The notes below the pieces were generated by a model, which worked only from the letters and a program-made list of their open reading frames with translations, did no database searches and was not told where the DNA came from. Shown in pieces: positions 16,902 to 27,351 of a stretch of 57,632 bases of DNA. Within the stretch, counting starts at the first letter, position 1. Each line of letters begins with the position of its first letter. Source of the stretch: Methylophilales bacterium LSUCC0135 (GTDB taxonomy: Bacteria > Pseudomonadota > Gammaproteobacteria > Burkholderiales > Methylophilaceae); contig MCAW01000006.1 in the NCBI GenBank assembly GCA_001704575.1, positions 1 to 57,632 of the forward strand, read 5' to 3'. The position numbers were made by a program, and so were the translations under genes.

Positions 16902-19900
16902 TTATCTCAATTCTTTCAGCAAGACTTTGACGAAATCTGCACGGTGATGAATATCGTGCAGTTGTACCGTCACTCTTAACTTGTCCGGCCCGTTCATGCG
17001 ACAGCGGCGGTCGCGCTGCAGCAGGTTGATGAGCTTGGTCGGGTCGAGATCGGCACGCGGGTTGAATTGCAGCTGAATGGCGCTGTCGCTGGCGTCGATC
17101 TTGAGAATGTCCATCGGTTTGGCGGCTACGCGCAGGCGATGGCAGGCCATCAGTGCGTCGCCCTGTTCCGGCAGCAGGCCGAAGCGGTCGATCAGCTCTT
17201 CCTGCAGGGTGTCGAGTTCGTCGTCGTTGGTGCAGTTGGCGAGCCGTTTGTAGAGCACCAGCCGCTCGTGCACGTCGGGGCAGTAGTCGTTCGGTAGCAG
17301 TGCCGGGGTGTGCAGGTTGATCTCGGTGGTGACGCCGAGCGGGGCCGAGATGTCCGGCTCCTTGCCGGCCTTGAGCTGCTTGACGGCGTGGTTGAGCATG
17401 TCTGAATAGAGGCTGAAGCCGATTTCCTGCATTTCGCCGCTCTGGCTGTCGCCGAGCAGTTCGCCGGCACCGCGGATTTCCAGATCATGCATGGCGAGGT
17501 GGAAACCTGCGCCGAGGTCTTCCAGCAGCTGGATGGCGTCCAGCCGTTTTTTTGCCTGCGGCGTGATGTTGCGGTGCGGATCGGTCAGCAGGTAGGCATA
17601 GGCCTGATGGTGTGAGCGGCCGACGCGGCCCCTGAGCTGATGCAACTGCGCGAGGCCGAACATGTCCGCCTTGTTCATGATGATGGTGTTGGCAGTGGGC
17701 ACGTCGATGCCGGTTTCGATGATGGTGGTGCACAGCAGCAGGTTGAAGCGCTGGTGGTAGAAGTCGCGCATCACGTGCTCCAGCTCGCGTTCGCGCAGCT
17801 GGCCGTGGGCAATGCCGATGCGCGCTTCTGGCAGGATTTTTTCCAACTTTTCGCGCATGCTCTGGATGGTGTCCACCTCGTTATGCAGGAAGTACACCTG
17901 CCCGCCGCGCTTGAATTCACGCATGGCTGCTTCACGGATGATGCCTTCGGAATAATCGGTGTGGAAGGTCTTGATTGCGAGACGTTTCTGCGGCGGCGTG
18001 CTGATGACGGAGAATTCGCGCAGGCCCTCCATCGCCATCGACAAGGTACGCGGAATCGGCGTCGCCGTCAGCGTCAGTACGTCGACTTCGGCGCGCAGCG
18101 CCTTCATCTGTTCCTTCTGGCGCACGCCGAAACGGTGTTCTTCATCAAGAATGGCGAGGCCCAGATTCTTGAATTTGACGTCTTTCTGAATCAGCCGGTG
18201 GGTGCCGATGATGATATCGATCTTGCCTTCGGCCAGGCCCTGCAATGCTTCTTTCTGCTCCTTGGCAGTGCGGAAGCGGGAGATTTCCGCAACCTTGATC
18301 GGCCATTCGGCAAAGCGGTCGGTGAAATTGTTGTAATGCTGTTCCGCCAGCAGCGTGGTCGGCACCAGTACGGCCACCTGGCGGCCGCCCATCACTGCGA
18401 CGAAGGCGGCACGCAGCGCAACTTCGGTCTTGCCGAAGCCGACATCACCGCAGACCAGGCGGTCCATCGGCCGGCCGGATTGCATGTCGTCGATGACGGC
18501 TTCGATCGCAGCAAGCTGGTCGGCGGTTTCCTCGAACGGAAAGCCTTCGGCAAAGGCTTCGTAATCGTGCAGCGACAGCTTGAACGCATGGCCCTGACGT
18601 GCAGCACGCTGGGCGTAGAGATTGAGCAGTTCGGCGGCGGTGTCGCGGATCTGCTTCAGCGCCTTTTTCTTGGCCTTTTCCCAGTGACCGCTGCCCAGGC
18701 GATGCAGTGGTGCCGATTCCGGCGGCCCGCCGGAATAGCGTGAAATCAGAAACAGCTGCGAAACGGGCACATAGAGTTTGTCATCGCCATGGTATTCCAG
18801 CAGCAGGAATTCGGTTTCGCCTTCGCCAAAATCAAGATTGACCAGCCCGCGATAGCGGCCGACGCCGTGCTGTTCGTGGACGACCGGATCGTTCTCGCGC
18901 AGCTCGGAGAGGTCTTTCAGCATCCCTTCGGTGCTGCGTGCTTTTTCCTTTTCGCGACGGCGCTGCTGGCGCACGGTAGCCGCATATAGTTCTGCTTCGG
19001 TAATGATGACGAAATCGGTGGCTGGAAAACCGCTGTGCAAGGAGGTGATGCCAAGCATCAGCCGTTCTTCACCAGCCTCGAAGGCTTGCCAGGAGTCACA
19101 CAAGGCAGGCTTGAGGCCGTATTCATCAAATAGCTGCGCGATGGTTTCGCGGCGGCCGAGACTTTCCGCGCCGATCAGAATACGCTTGGCGGTTTTACTG
19201 AGAAAGTCCTGCAATTTGTGCAGCGGATTTTCTGCGCGACGTTCGATATCCAGTGCGGGCAGCCCGGTCTGCTTTTCCGGTTGCATGATGATTCTGGCGT
19301 AGCTGTGCGTTGCGGCGAAAAAATCGTCGGCCTTGATCAGCAGGGCTTCCGGTTTCAGTATCGGGCGCTCGGGGTCGTGTGCCAGCTGGCGGTAGCGCGA
19401 CTGGGCTTCGAGCCAGAAATTCTGCCCCGCTGTATCGAGATTGCCGTGCAGGCAGAGCAGGGTATTGGCGCTCAGGTAATCGAGCAGCGTCGCGGTTTGT
19501 TCGAAGAACAGCGGCAGGTACCACTCGATGCCGCCGCTGGCGATGCCCTTGCTGACGTCCTTGTAGATGCGGCTGCGTGATGGGTCGCCTTCGAACTTTT
19601 CGCGGAAATTCTGGCGAAAGCGGGCGATACCGGCTTCATCAAGCGGGAATTCGCGCGCCGGCAGCAGGCGAATTTCGGCCACAGGATACAGGCTGCGCTG
19701 GGTATCAACATCGAAGGTGCGCAGGGTTTCGATTTCATCGTCGAACAGATCCAGACGATAAGGCAGCACACTGCCCATCGGGAACAGATCAACGAGGCCA
19801 CCGCGCACACTGAATTCGCCCGGACTCATGACCTGACTGACATGATGGTAGCCGGCTTCGGCGCATTGCGTGCGCAGCGCTTCCAGATCAAGCTTCTGGC

Positions 19901-20306
19901 CTTTTTTCAGCATGAAGCTGTGGGCGGCGAGATAGGATTGTGCGGGCAGGCGCAGGAGGGCAGTGCCTGCCGGCACAATGATGACATCGCAACTGTTCTG
20001 GCTGATCTGGTAGAGCGTGGCCAGCCGTTCGGAAATCAGGTCGGGATGCGGCGAAAAGTGGTCATAGGGCAGCGTTTCCCAGTCCGGCAGCAGATGTACC
20101 TTGAGCCCAGGCGCAAACCAGGGGATTTCTTCCAGCAGACGTTGCGCTTCGAAGGCGCTGGCGGTGATGATGGCAAGCGGAGTTTTTACCGGTTTTTTTC
20201 CGAGCTCAAGCGCAAGATTGGCCAGTGCGAGGCTGTCGGCGCCGGCGATGATGTTCTGGATGCGCTGCGTTTCGCCGCTGGACGGGATGGGGAGTGAAAA
20301 CTGCAT
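16902..20306 (-). CDS. mfd: Transcription-repair coupling factor Mfd
   Basis: The 1134-residue protein (usual length about 1150) removes RNA polymerase stalled at lesions and recruits UvrA. It has a UvrB-like N-terminal region, an RNA-polymerase-interaction domain (about 450-530, with [13 protein letters not shown]), RecG-like translocase motifs GDVGFGKTE (about 620) and DEEHRFG (about 720), [17 protein letters not shown], and the C-terminal TRCF domain (IDRFGLLP near 1050). The gene is complete. A hairpin followed by TATAATTCG lies just upstream (20338-20366). Confidence 0.97.
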   Translation of the reverse strand: MQFSLPIPSSGETQRIQNIIAGADSLALANLALELGKKPVKTPLAIITASAFEAQRLLEEIPWFAPGLKVHLLPDWETLPYDHFSPHPDLISERLATLYQISQNSCDVIIVPAGTALLRLPAQSYLAAHSFMLKKGQKLDLEALRTQCAEAGYHHVSQVMSPGEFSVRGGLVDLFPMGSVLPYRLDLFDDEIETLRTFDVDTQRSLYPVAEIRLLPAREFPLDEAGIARFRQNFREKFEGDPSRSRIYKDVSKGIASGGIEWYLPLFFEQTATLLDYLSANTLLCLHGNLDTAGQNFWLEAQSRYRQLAHDPERPILKPEALLIKADDFFAATHSYARIIMQPEKQTGLPALDIERRAENPLHKLQDFLSKTAKRILIGAESLGRRETIAQLFDEYGLKPALCDSWQAFEAGEERLMLGITSLHSGFPATDFVIITEAELYAATVRQQRRREKEKARSTEGMLKDLSELRENDPVVHEQHGVGRYRGLVNLDFGEGETEFLLLEYHGDDKLYVPVSQLFLISRYSGGPPESAPLHRLGSGHWEKAKKKALKQIRDTAAELLNLYAQRAARQGHAFKLSLHDYEAFAEGFPFEETADQLAAIEAVIDDMQSGRPMDRLVCGDVGFGKTEVALRAAFVAVMGGRQVAVLVPTTLLAEQHYNNFTDRFAEWPIKVAEISRFRTAKEQKEALQGLAEGKIDIIIGTHRLIQKDVKFKNLGLAILDEEHRFGVRQKEQMKALRAEVDVLTLTATPIPRTLSMAMEGLREFSVISTPPQKRLAIKTFHTDYSEGIIREAAMREFKRGGQVYFLHNEVDTIQSMREKLEKILPEARIGIAHGQLRERELEHVMRDFYHQRFNLLLCTTIIETGIDVPTANTIIMNKADMFGLAQLHQLRGRVGRSHHQAYAYLLTDPHRNITPQAKKRLDAIQLLEDLGAGFHLAMHDLEIRGAGELLGDSQSGEMQEIGFSLYSDMLNHAVKQLKAGKEPDISAPLGVTTEINLHTPALLPNDYCPDVHERLVLYKRLANCTNDDELDTLQEELIDRFGLLPEQGDALMACHRLRVAAKPMDILKIDASDSAIQLQFNPRADLDPTKLINLLQRDRRCRMNGPDKLRVTVQLHDIHHRADFVKVLLKELR

Positions 20307-20344
20307 GAGAACGACTGACGTGAAGAATGAGTAAACGAATTATA

Positions 20345-20366
20345 GCCGCTGCCATCGGGCAGCGGC
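20345..20366 (-). other. 9-bp perfect hairpin directly upstream of a TATAAT box, mfd leader region
   Basis: Read leftward, GCCGCTGCC-CGAT-GGCAGCGGC is a perfect stem-loop, followed at once by TATAATTCG. It could terminate transcription from the DUF2934 gene (a weak T-rich tail), or the TATAAT could be the mfd -10 box with the hairpin in place of a normal -35. The rest of 20307-20463 holds only a 12-bp direct repeat, TGGTGTTACTGG, at 20390 and 20404. Confidence 0.45.
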
Positions 20367-20463
20367 CATTTGGACTGTAATTGCTTGGCTGGTGTTACTG
20401 GCTTGGTGTTACTGGCCAGAACAGCTTGCGCCTGTGTTCAGGCAACAGGTGATGCGGCGCGGT

Positions 20464-20763
20464 CTAGTCGCTCAGCATCTTGCTGATTTGGATTTCGGCA
20501 GCTGTCCAGTATTCGACCGGATTGCCCTTGAAGCCATTGCGCTCGGCCAGGAAGTAGGCGGCGACTTCAATCATGCGGTAGCGCTCTTCTCCGCCGATCT
20601 TTCTGCTCTTGGCAGGCTTGGACGCAGCAGGTTTTTTTCCAGCGGACTTTTTAGTGGTAGCAGGCTTGGCGGCAGCTTTTTTGACTGGTGTAGCTTTGGC
20701 AGCGGCAGGTTTTTTCTCGGCAGCAGTTTTTGGTGCTGCGGATGTTGCTTTTGGTGTAGCCAT
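20464..20763 (-). CDS. DUF2934 protein with Lys/Ala/Pro-rich histone-H1-like N-terminal tail
   Basis: Of 99 residues, the first 55 are almost only Ala, Lys, Pro, Thr and Ser, with repeated KKPAA and KKAAAK blocks like bacterial histone-H1-type tails. Residues about 59-97 form the DUF2934 helical module (RYRMIEVAAYFLAERNGFKG, then PVEYWTAAEIQI). The tail suggests non-specific nucleic-acid binding; the domain's function is not known. It is the last gene of the yhdP-nit-tldD strand, 78 bases after tldD, with a ribosome site AAAGGAACC before the ATG. Confidence 0.8.
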   Translation of the reverse strand: MATPKATSAAPKTAAEKKPAAAKATPVKKAAAKPATTKKSAGKKPAASKPAKSRKIGGEERYRMIEVAAYFLAERNGFKGNPVEYWTAAEIQISKMLSD

Positions 20764-20841
20764 TTAGGTTCCTTTCGTTGGTAGAACTTAATGATCGGCA
20801 AGGAGAGCGGTAACTCCCGGAAATATATTAACCTGAAATTC

Positions 20842-22317
20842 TTAAACTGTTCCACCAACCGTGAGGCCATCAATTCGCAATGTCGGCTGGCCGACGCCGA
20901 CCGGCACGCTCTGGCCTTCCTTGCCGCAGGTGCCGACGCCGGAATCGAGCGCCATGTCGTTGCCTATCATGGTAACGCGTTTCAGTACGTCGGGGCCGTT
21001 GCCGATGAGGGTGGCGCCCTTGACCGGGTAGGTCAACTTGCCGTCTTCGATCATCCAGGCTTCGGCTGCGGAGAAGACGAATTTGCCGCTGGTGATGTCG
21101 ACCTGGCCGCCACCGAAGTTGACGGCATAGAGACCTTTTTTCACCGATTTGATGATTTCCTCCGGCGCCATGGTGCCGTTCAGCATGTAGGTGTTGGTCA
21201 TGCGCGGCATCGGGATGTGGGCGTAGGATTCGCGCCGTGCGTTGCCGGTGAGCGGCATGCCCATCAGACGTGCGTTGAGGCTGTCCTGAATATAACCGCG
21301 CAGGATACCGTCTTCGATCAGCACCGTGCGTTGGGTCGGGTTGCCTTCGTCATCGACCGTCAGAGACCCGCGCCGGTCTGCGATGGTGCCGTCATCCACT
21401 ACGGTGACGCCACGTGCGGCGACCTGTTGACCGATGGCGTTGCTGAAGGCGGAGCTGCCCTTGCGGTTGAAGTCGCCTTCAAGACCGTGGCCAATGGCTT
21501 CGTGCAGCAAAATGCCTGGCCAACCGGAGCCGAGCACAACCGTCATGCTGCCGGCCGGGGCCGGACGCGCATCGAGATTGACCAGTGCCTGATGCACGGC
21601 CTTGCTGGCGTAATCCTGCAACACTTCATCGGTGAAATAGCTGTAATCGAACCGTCCACCACCACCGGCAGAGCCTTGCTCGCGGCGGCCATGGTGTTCG
21701 GCGATGACCTGGATCGAAAGTCTGACCAACGGCCTGATGTCGGCCGCCATGACGCCGTCGTGTCGCGCGACCAGTACGACCTCATATTCGCCGGCGACAG
21801 AGGCCATGACTTGCGTGATGCGCGGATCGGCCTTGCGGGCGAAGGTTTCAAGCCGTTCCAGCAGCCTTACCTTGGCGTCTGCGCTGAGCGAGGCGATCGG
21901 GTCCTGCGGGATGTAAAGCTGCGGCGCGCTGATGGTCTGCACGGCTTTGCCGCCGACTTGATTGCCGAGTGCAGCGATGGCACGCGTGGCTTGTGCCGCC
22001 TGTTGCAGTGCGGGCAGATGAATATCGTCGGAGTAGGCGAAGGCAGTTTTTTCGCCACTGACCGCGCGCACGCCGACGCCCTGGTCGATGCTGAAGTTGC
22101 CGGATTTGACCTGGCCTTCTTCCAGCCCCCAGCTCTCGGAGCGGCTGTACTGGAAATACAGATCGGCATAATCGACCTTGTGCGACATGATGCTGCCAAG
22201 CACGCCTTGCAAGGCAGGGATGTCGAGGCCGGAAGGTTTCAGCAGCGTGTCGCTCGCGGTGGCGAAATGCGACCCGCTGGCCGGGCTGGAGCTGCTTGGT
22301 ATGGCGTCAGGTTTCAT
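20842..22317 (-). CDS. tldD: Metalloprotease TldD
   Basis: The 491-residue protein carries the zinc motif [11 protein letters not shown] (about residue 268), with Gly-rich substrate-strand regions downstream ([16 protein letters not shown] precedes the motif). TldD acts with TldE/PmbA as a heterodimer that degrades unfolded or modified peptides such as CcdA and microcin B17. No tldE is present in the window. It is the third gene of the leftward set yhdP, nitrilase, tldD, an order often seen in betaproteobacteria. Confidence 0.95.
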   Translation of the reverse strand: MKPDAIPSSSSPASGSHFATASDTLLKPSGLDIPALQGVLGSIMSHKVDYADLYFQYSRSESWGLEEGQVKSGNFSIDQGVGVRAVSGEKTAFAYSDDIHLPALQQAAQATRAIAALGNQVGGKAVQTISAPQLYIPQDPIASLSADAKVRLLERLETFARKADPRITQVMASVAGEYEVVLVARHDGVMAADIRPLVRLSIQVIAEHHGRREQGSAGGGGRFDYSYFTDEVLQDYASKAVHQALVNLDARPAPAGSMTVVLGSGWPGILLHEAIGHGLEGDFNRKGSSAFSNAIGQQVAARGVTVVDDGTIADRRGSLTVDDEGNPTQRTVLIEDGILRGYIQDSLNARLMGMPLTGNARRESYAHIPMPRMTNTYMLNGTMAPEEIIKSVKKGLYAVNFGGGQVDITSGKFVFSAAEAWMIEDGKLTYPVKGATLIGNGPDVLKRVTMIGNDMALDSGVGTCGKEGQSVPVGVGQPTLRIDGLTVGGTV

Positions 22318-22422
22318 CAGTAGTCTTTGAGGATGATTTATAAAAACTATAGCAATATAAATGATGATAGATAATACGAAAAATCATGATTCACAATCCC
22401 GCGCTTTGCCAGGACGAACACC

Positions 22423-23283
22423 CTAGGCAATGCTGCGGTGCTTGAGCGCAGGCAAACTCTTGCGCAGGCTTGCCTGATAGCTTGGGTTGATCGAGGCAGT
22501 GACGACGCCGGAGCCGCGCGGCAAGCGGTCTAGCACGACGCCCCACGGGTCGACGATCATGCTGTTGCCATGCGTTTCGCGCCCGGAGGCATGATAGCCG
22601 CCCTGCGCCGGTGCCAGCACGTATGCGAGATTCTCGATGGCACGCGCCCGTATCAGGGTTTCCCAGTGGGCCTTGCCGGTGGTTTCGGTGAAAGCCGAAG
22701 GCACGACGATGATATCGACTTCACCCATGGCGCGATACAGCTCGGGGAATCGCAGGTCGTAGCAGATCGAGAGGCCGATCTTGCCGAACGGCGTTTCCAG
22801 CGTCACCACTTCCCCGCCCGGTTCGATGGTGTCTTCCTCACGATACTGCTCGTAGCCGAGATCAAGACCGAACAGGTGGATCTTGTCGTAACGTGCCACC
22901 TGCTTGCCCTTGTCGTCATAAACCAGGCAGCTGTTGCGTACCTTGTCCGACGTTTTGCATTCCAGCGGAATTGATCCGGCGATAATCCAGATCTGGTGTT
23001 TTTTTGCCGTTTTCGACAAAAAGCGCTGAATCGGGCCGCTGCCTTCCTTTTCGCGCGCGGCGACCTTGTCGGTATCTTTCATACCCATGATGGCGAAGTA
23101 TTCAGGCAGCGCCACGAGTTTTGCACCCTGGTTGACGGCGATCTCGATCAATCGCTCGGCTTCGCTCAGATTGGCCGACACATGGGGCCCGGAAGCCATC
23201 TGGATGCCGGCGATTCTGGTCATGCTCGGCAGCGCTCTGGTTTTGGAAGTTCTGGTCTGTTTAGCCCTGGAATTGATCGCCAT
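22423..23283 (-). CDS. Carbon-nitrogen hydrolase (Nit1/deaminated-glutathione amidase type)
   Basis: The product has 286 residues with the nitrilase triad Glu61 (LPEYFAIMG), Lys134 (RYDKIHLFGLD) and Cys174 (LSICYDLRFPE). Length and the flanking residues match the Nit1 branch, whose members hydrolyse deaminated glutathione as metabolite repair. The start is uncertain: ATG 23283 adds a basic 20-residue extension, while ATG 23223 (MTRIAGIQMASGP) matches the usual family start. No strong ribosome site decides it. It lies 44 bases after yhdP on the same strand. Confidence 0.88.
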   Translation of the reverse strand: MAINSRAKQTRTSKTRALPSMTRIAGIQMASGPHVSANLSEAERLIEIAVNQGAKLVALPEYFAIMGMKDTDKVAAREKEGSGPIQRFLSKTAKKHQIWIIAGSIPLECKTSDKVRNSCLVYDDKGKQVARYDKIHLFGLDLGYEQYREEDTIEPGGEVVTLETPFGKIGLSICYDLRFPELYRAMGEVDIIVVPSAFTETTGKAHWETLIRARAIENLAYVLAPAQGGYHASGRETHGNSMIVDPWGVVLDRLPRGSGVVTASINPSYQASLRKSLPALKHRSIA

Positions 23284-23327
23284 TCTGTTCTTTCATGCTT
23301 GATTGGTGTTTGCTTTCTTTGCTGCTT

Positions 23328-26300
23328 TTATTGCCCCGGTATGGTTCTCACCGGCTCGGCGCCGGGCTTGTCCTGCTTGGTGTCTACCGGATTGTCCCAG
23401 GTGCCGGTGATTTCGTATTCTTCTGCAACGATCTTGTTCAGCGGGTCTTTCAGCAGCTTCTGTGCGACAAAAGCCGCTGCGGCAACAGCCGGTCCCCCGG
23501 CCAGCGCTGCCAGAGAAACACTGTCGCTGATGTAAGGCGTCACCTTGACATAAAGATGTTGAGTCTCTTTTTTAAGATCGGTTTCACCCTTGATCTCGAC
23601 TTTTGCGGTGGGGCCTTCCATCAGAAAGTTGTCGCTGCGCATGACGCCCCCGCTGATAGTGGCATTCGATGTGATTTTGTCAAAGGTAAAACCGCTACTC
23701 AACACATCCCTGAAATCCAGCGTCAAACGGCGCGGCAGGTTTTGCAGCGTCAATACGCTGAACAGCCTGCCGACGCCGGGCTGAATTTTGAGAATCTGGC
23801 CGTTGCGTGCATCCAGCGAGAAATTGCCGGAAAGCTGCTCGATGTTGAATTCATGCGGACTGCCGGGCCAGCCCAGTTTGCCGCTCAGTGTGGCCTTGCC
23901 ATTCCTGATCATGCCAGGGTAACCGTAGCGACCGAGCGTATTGCCAACATCGCTGATTTCCCAATTGACGTTCATTTGCGTGTTCGGGTTACGCAGCCAG
24001 TTGTGCCATTCGCCATTGGCCTGCAGGGTACTGTCATCATTGATGATACCTAACTGATCGATGCGCCAGTCATCGCCGCGTTCGCTGGCCCGCAGCTCCA
24101 TCCTGCCCAGATTTTTTTGCCCGAGAACGAACGATTCTGCAGTGATATCGAGATCGGGGTATTCGAGCTTTTTGCGTTCGGCTGCGGGCGGTTCCCACTC
24201 GGTCAGCGCGGGCGGCGTCTTGCCGGGGACGGTGAGACTTTTCAGTTTGGCGATCACTTTGCCGTTTCCACTGCTGACCCATCGCACATCGCCGTTCATC
24301 TCACGGCTCTGAATCTGCATCTGCCAGCCATCCACGGCCTGTTTCGCCCCGAGTTTGAAATCATTGAGGCGGCGGCCGAATACATCCAGAGTATTTGCCG
24401 CCATGTCGATGCGCTCGATTTTAAGCGGCTGGCCGGGCGTGGCGCCCTGGGTGCCTTTGCTTTTTTCCAGCACTGCCAGCCAGCGGTCGAGGTCGAGCTG
24501 CTCGAAGTTGCCGCGCAAAGACAGGCCCGGCTCGGCGGGAATTTCTGGCAGCACGTTAAGCGCGATTTCGCCACGGTCAATACTGTAAGCGCCATTACGT
24601 TCGGTACGCAAAATTCTTGCTGCTAGCTGATTCGCCATACTGATGCTGATCATGTCCTGGTTTGCCGATTGCTGGCGCTTTTCTATGCGCAGTGGCATTC
24701 TTTCCTGCGCGCTCTTGCCCATCGGTGCAGGCAGGTCGAGCGCCATACCGGCAAGGCTGGAACGTATCACCACATCGAACTGTTGCGGCTGGATGCTGAT
24801 ATCGCCGAACCAGTCGGCATTGCCGCTGGCGAGACTGCCAGCGCTGTTGCCAATGATTTTTCTGAGGCCGTTGTCACTCAGGTTGCCTCTGGCGCTGACC
24901 TTCACCAGGCGGTTTTTGCCGCTGCTAATGTCGACGCGGGCCGGGCCATCATAGACATAGGCGGCGATATTCTTGCCGCCGATGCTGGATTCGGTGAAGT
25001 CCAGCGTGCCGTTGATGCTTGTCAGGTCGGGAATCGAAGGACTGCTCATGCTGGCGTTGATGATCTGGTAGCTACCTTCGATCTTGGTCGTATCGACATC
25101 TTCCAGCGGGATTTTCAGGTTCAGCTTGAGTTTGCCGTTACCGCTGGTGCGCAGGTTGTTGGTAAAACCTTCGGTGAGTTCCAATACCGGGCTGTTGTTG
25201 ATGAAACGGACGCCATCCGTCACCGAGCCTTGCGTTTCTCCGATGATTTCAAGCACGGGCTGGTCGGCATCCAGAACCGGAATCACCGCCTTGACGCTGG
25301 TCAGCCGGTTGCCGAGGATCTGGCCGCCATCGGCGGTCAGCTCCATGCGAGATCCCTGGAACAACATGTCCAGACCGAGATTCTGAATGGCCGGCCAGCC
25401 TTTGGCGTAATCCAGCACGCCTTCATTGAGTCTGGCGGTGACCTTGAACAGACCCTGTTCGGGTTTGACAAAAGGAAACTGGTCGACGCGCCCGCGCACG
25501 ATGACATGGATATCGGACAGCTGGCCGCCGAGTATGGAGCTGTCCAGCCAGTTCAATGTCTCCGTCCCCAGCATCTGCGGATAGTAGAAGGGGGCGTATT
25601 TGGCATCGCCGCGGTCGAAGCGGCCGTTCAGTTCGATTGAGGCCGGGCCGTTATTGCTGTGTTTATATACGGCATTCAATGCCCCGGCCAGATGCTGGCT
25701 GGTGACGCTGAGATTGGTGATGCGAACATCGGTGCCCTGCGCATGATGCGTCCATTTCACAGTGCCGGCGAGCTTCTCGGCCGGGATGGGCCAGCGCATG
25801 ACCTGTTTGAAATCCAGTGTGGTTTGCAGCGAATTCAGAATCAGCGTCCCCTGTTTCTGATCGGCATTGAGTGTGCCGCTTAGATTGGTGAACCCGGGGA
25901 TATCCTCCTGTGCAATAACGCCCAGATTCCTGAACTGCATGCGCAGATCATAGCTTTCAAGGGCCTTGCGAGTGCCCTTCCAGCTGAATTCAAGTTTGTC
26001 GACCATGCCCACCGGCGCCAGCTTTGAGAATTTTTCAGCGCTGCTTTGCGGCAGCGGCAGCTGTGTGCTGAAAGCACTGATCGAAGCCAGATTCATTTCA
26101 TCCAGCATGACGATTCCCTCGATCAGCACTTGACCGTTCATCAGTCGTTCGCGAAAGCCAAACGTACCATTTTCCAGTTTGAGGCCGTCTTTGGATGAGA
26201 GATTGACCCGCTCCAGATGGAGTGACTGGCCGTCCGCGTGTGCGGTCCATATCAGCCTGGCTGCCAGAGATTCGAGATTTGCAATGGCACTGGTTTTGGA

Positions 26301-27167
26301 AAAACGTGCGCGCACTTTTTGCAAGATCACATCTGAGGTCAATTGCCTGGCGCCGCCATCAGCAAAATCCAGCCAGAAACGTGCGCCGCCATAGCCTGCA
26401 TCAATATCGAATGGGTAATCCAGCCACTGACGCCACGCTGCAATGTCGGTGCCATCCATACGGCCGTAGATGGTGCCGCTCCAGTCCTTCAGGTTGCTGA
26501 AGTCCGCACCGTAAAGGTTGCCGCGCAGATCGATCGGCCGGGACGCGCCGACAGATGGTGTGGCTTTGAGCGCGAAGCGATGCCGGTCAAGCAGACGTTC
26601 CAGCACCGGGTTCTCAATCGTCAGTTGTAAATCGGTCAACATCAGCTGCGGTGCCTTGCGCAGGTCGTCCTGCCAGAGCACGGTGGCATCGACAATGTCG
26701 ATGCGCGATTGCCGCAATACCCAGTTCGCCAGTTCGGGACTGGAATCGCTGCCCATGCGGATACCGGCAACGACCAGGCTGCCGTCCGCTTCGCGGCGGA
26801 TGGAAAGGACCGGTCCCTGAATCAGTAGCGAGGCGAGTTTGGGTTCGAACAGGGGAATGCTGAGCCATGACAGGCTGGTTTCGACTTCGTACAGATTGAG
26901 TGCGATGCGGCTTTCATCGTCGTAAATGGCGACCTGACGCAGGCTGAGATGGGGGTTCATGCCATTCCAGCTGGCTTCGACATGGCCGATGGTGACTTTC
27001 TTGCCGGCAGCCTGACTGACGGCTTCGGCGATCTGATCCTTGTAGCCATCGATATTCGGCAGAATGAAATAGCGCAGCGTCAGGATGGAGAGCGTCAGCA
27101 CGATAATGGTCAGCCACAATGCGGAAAGTGCGGCTCTGTAAGTCCAGATCAGGGATTTTTTGACCAT
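23328..27167 (-). CDS. yhdP: AsmA-family protein YhdP (intermembrane phospholipid transport)
   Basis: The 1279-residue protein has an N-terminal membrane anchor (residues about 8-33) and a very long periplasmic repeating beta-groove region. The conserved C-terminal AsmA-like section includes RNGQILKIQPGVGRLFSVLT and LTLDFRDVLSSGFTFDKITS. In E. coli YhdP, with TamB and YdbH, bridges the two membranes and moves phospholipids outward. A ydbH-ynbE-ydbL operon is also in this window at 45369-47823. It is the first gene of the leftward set with the nitrilase and tldD; the start MVKKSLIWTYRAALSAL is typical. Confidence 0.92.
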   Translation of the reverse strand: MVKKSLIWTYRAALSALWLTIIVLTLSILTLRYFILPNIDGYKDQIAEAVSQAAGKKVTIGHVEASWNGMNPHLSLRQVAIYDDESRIALNLYEVETSLSWLSIPLFEPKLASLLIQGPVLSIRREADGSLVVAGIRMGSDSSPELANWVLRQSRIDIVDATVLWQDDLRKAPQLMLTDLQLTIENPVLERLLDRHRFALKATPSVGASRPIDLRGNLYGADFSNLKDWSGTIYGRMDGTDIAAWRQWLDYPFDIDAGYGGARFWLDFADGGARQLTSDVILQKVRARFSKTSAIANLESLAARLIWTAHADGQSLHLERVNLSSKDGLKLENGTFGFRERLMNGQVLIEGIVMLDEMNLASISAFSTQLPLPQSSAEKFSKLAPVGMVDKLEFSWKGTRKALESYDLRMQFRNLGVIAQEDIPGFTNLSGTLNADQKQGTLILNSLQTTLDFKQVMRWPIPAEKLAGTVKWTHHAQGTDVRITNLSVTSQHLAGALNAVYKHSNNGPASIELNGRFDRGDAKYAPFYYPQMLGTETLNWLDSSILGGQLSDIHVIVRGRVDQFPFVKPEQGLFKVTARLNEGVLDYAKGWPAIQNLGLDMLFQGSRMELTADGGQILGNRLTSVKAVIPVLDADQPVLEIIGETQGSVTDGVRFINNSPVLELTEGFTNNLRTSGNGKLKLNLKIPLEDVDTTKIEGSYQIINASMSSPSIPDLTSINGTLDFTESSIGGKNIAAYVYDGPARVDISSGKNRLVKVSARGNLSDNGLRKIIGNSAGSLASGNADWFGDISIQPQQFDVVIRSSLAGMALDLPAPMGKSAQERMPLRIEKRQQSANQDMISISMANQLAARILRTERNGAYSIDRGEIALNVLPEIPAEPGLSLRGNFEQLDLDRWLAVLEKSKGTQGATPGQPLKIERIDMAANTLDVFGRRLNDFKLGAKQAVDGWQMQIQSREMNGDVRWVSSGNGKVIAKLKSLTVPGKTPPALTEWEPPAAERKKLEYPDLDITAESFVLGQKNLGRMELRASERGDDWRIDQLGIINDDSTLQANGEWHNWLRNPNTQMNVNWEISDVGNTLGRYGYPGMIRNGKATLSGKLGWPGSPHEFNIEQLSGNFSLDARNGQILKIQPGVGRLFSVLTLQNLPRRLTLDFRDVLSSGFTFDKITSNATISGGVMRSDNFLMEGPTAKVEIKGETDLKKETQHLYVKVTPYISDSVSLAALAGGPAVAAAAFVAQKLLKDPLNKIVAEEYEITGTWDNPVDTKQDKPGAEPVRTIPGQ

Positions 27168-27351
27168 TATTTGTCGGTGCGGGTGCTAACTCATTATAAC
27201 TATTTGCATTTTACTTCATTATTGCAGCCAATACCGCCTGCCACAGGGTCTGTGCAAGAAACTTTCAGGTAAATCCCCGGCTTTGTTCTAAAATAGAGTC
27301 CATTTTGCCAATTCAATGTTGTTCAACCGTCTTTGACCAGTTAGTCCTAAA

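Noticed and set aside
17640-18743. 367-codon plus-strand frame opposite mfd
   Set aside because: It is antisense to a textbook Mfd sequence and shows no family features.
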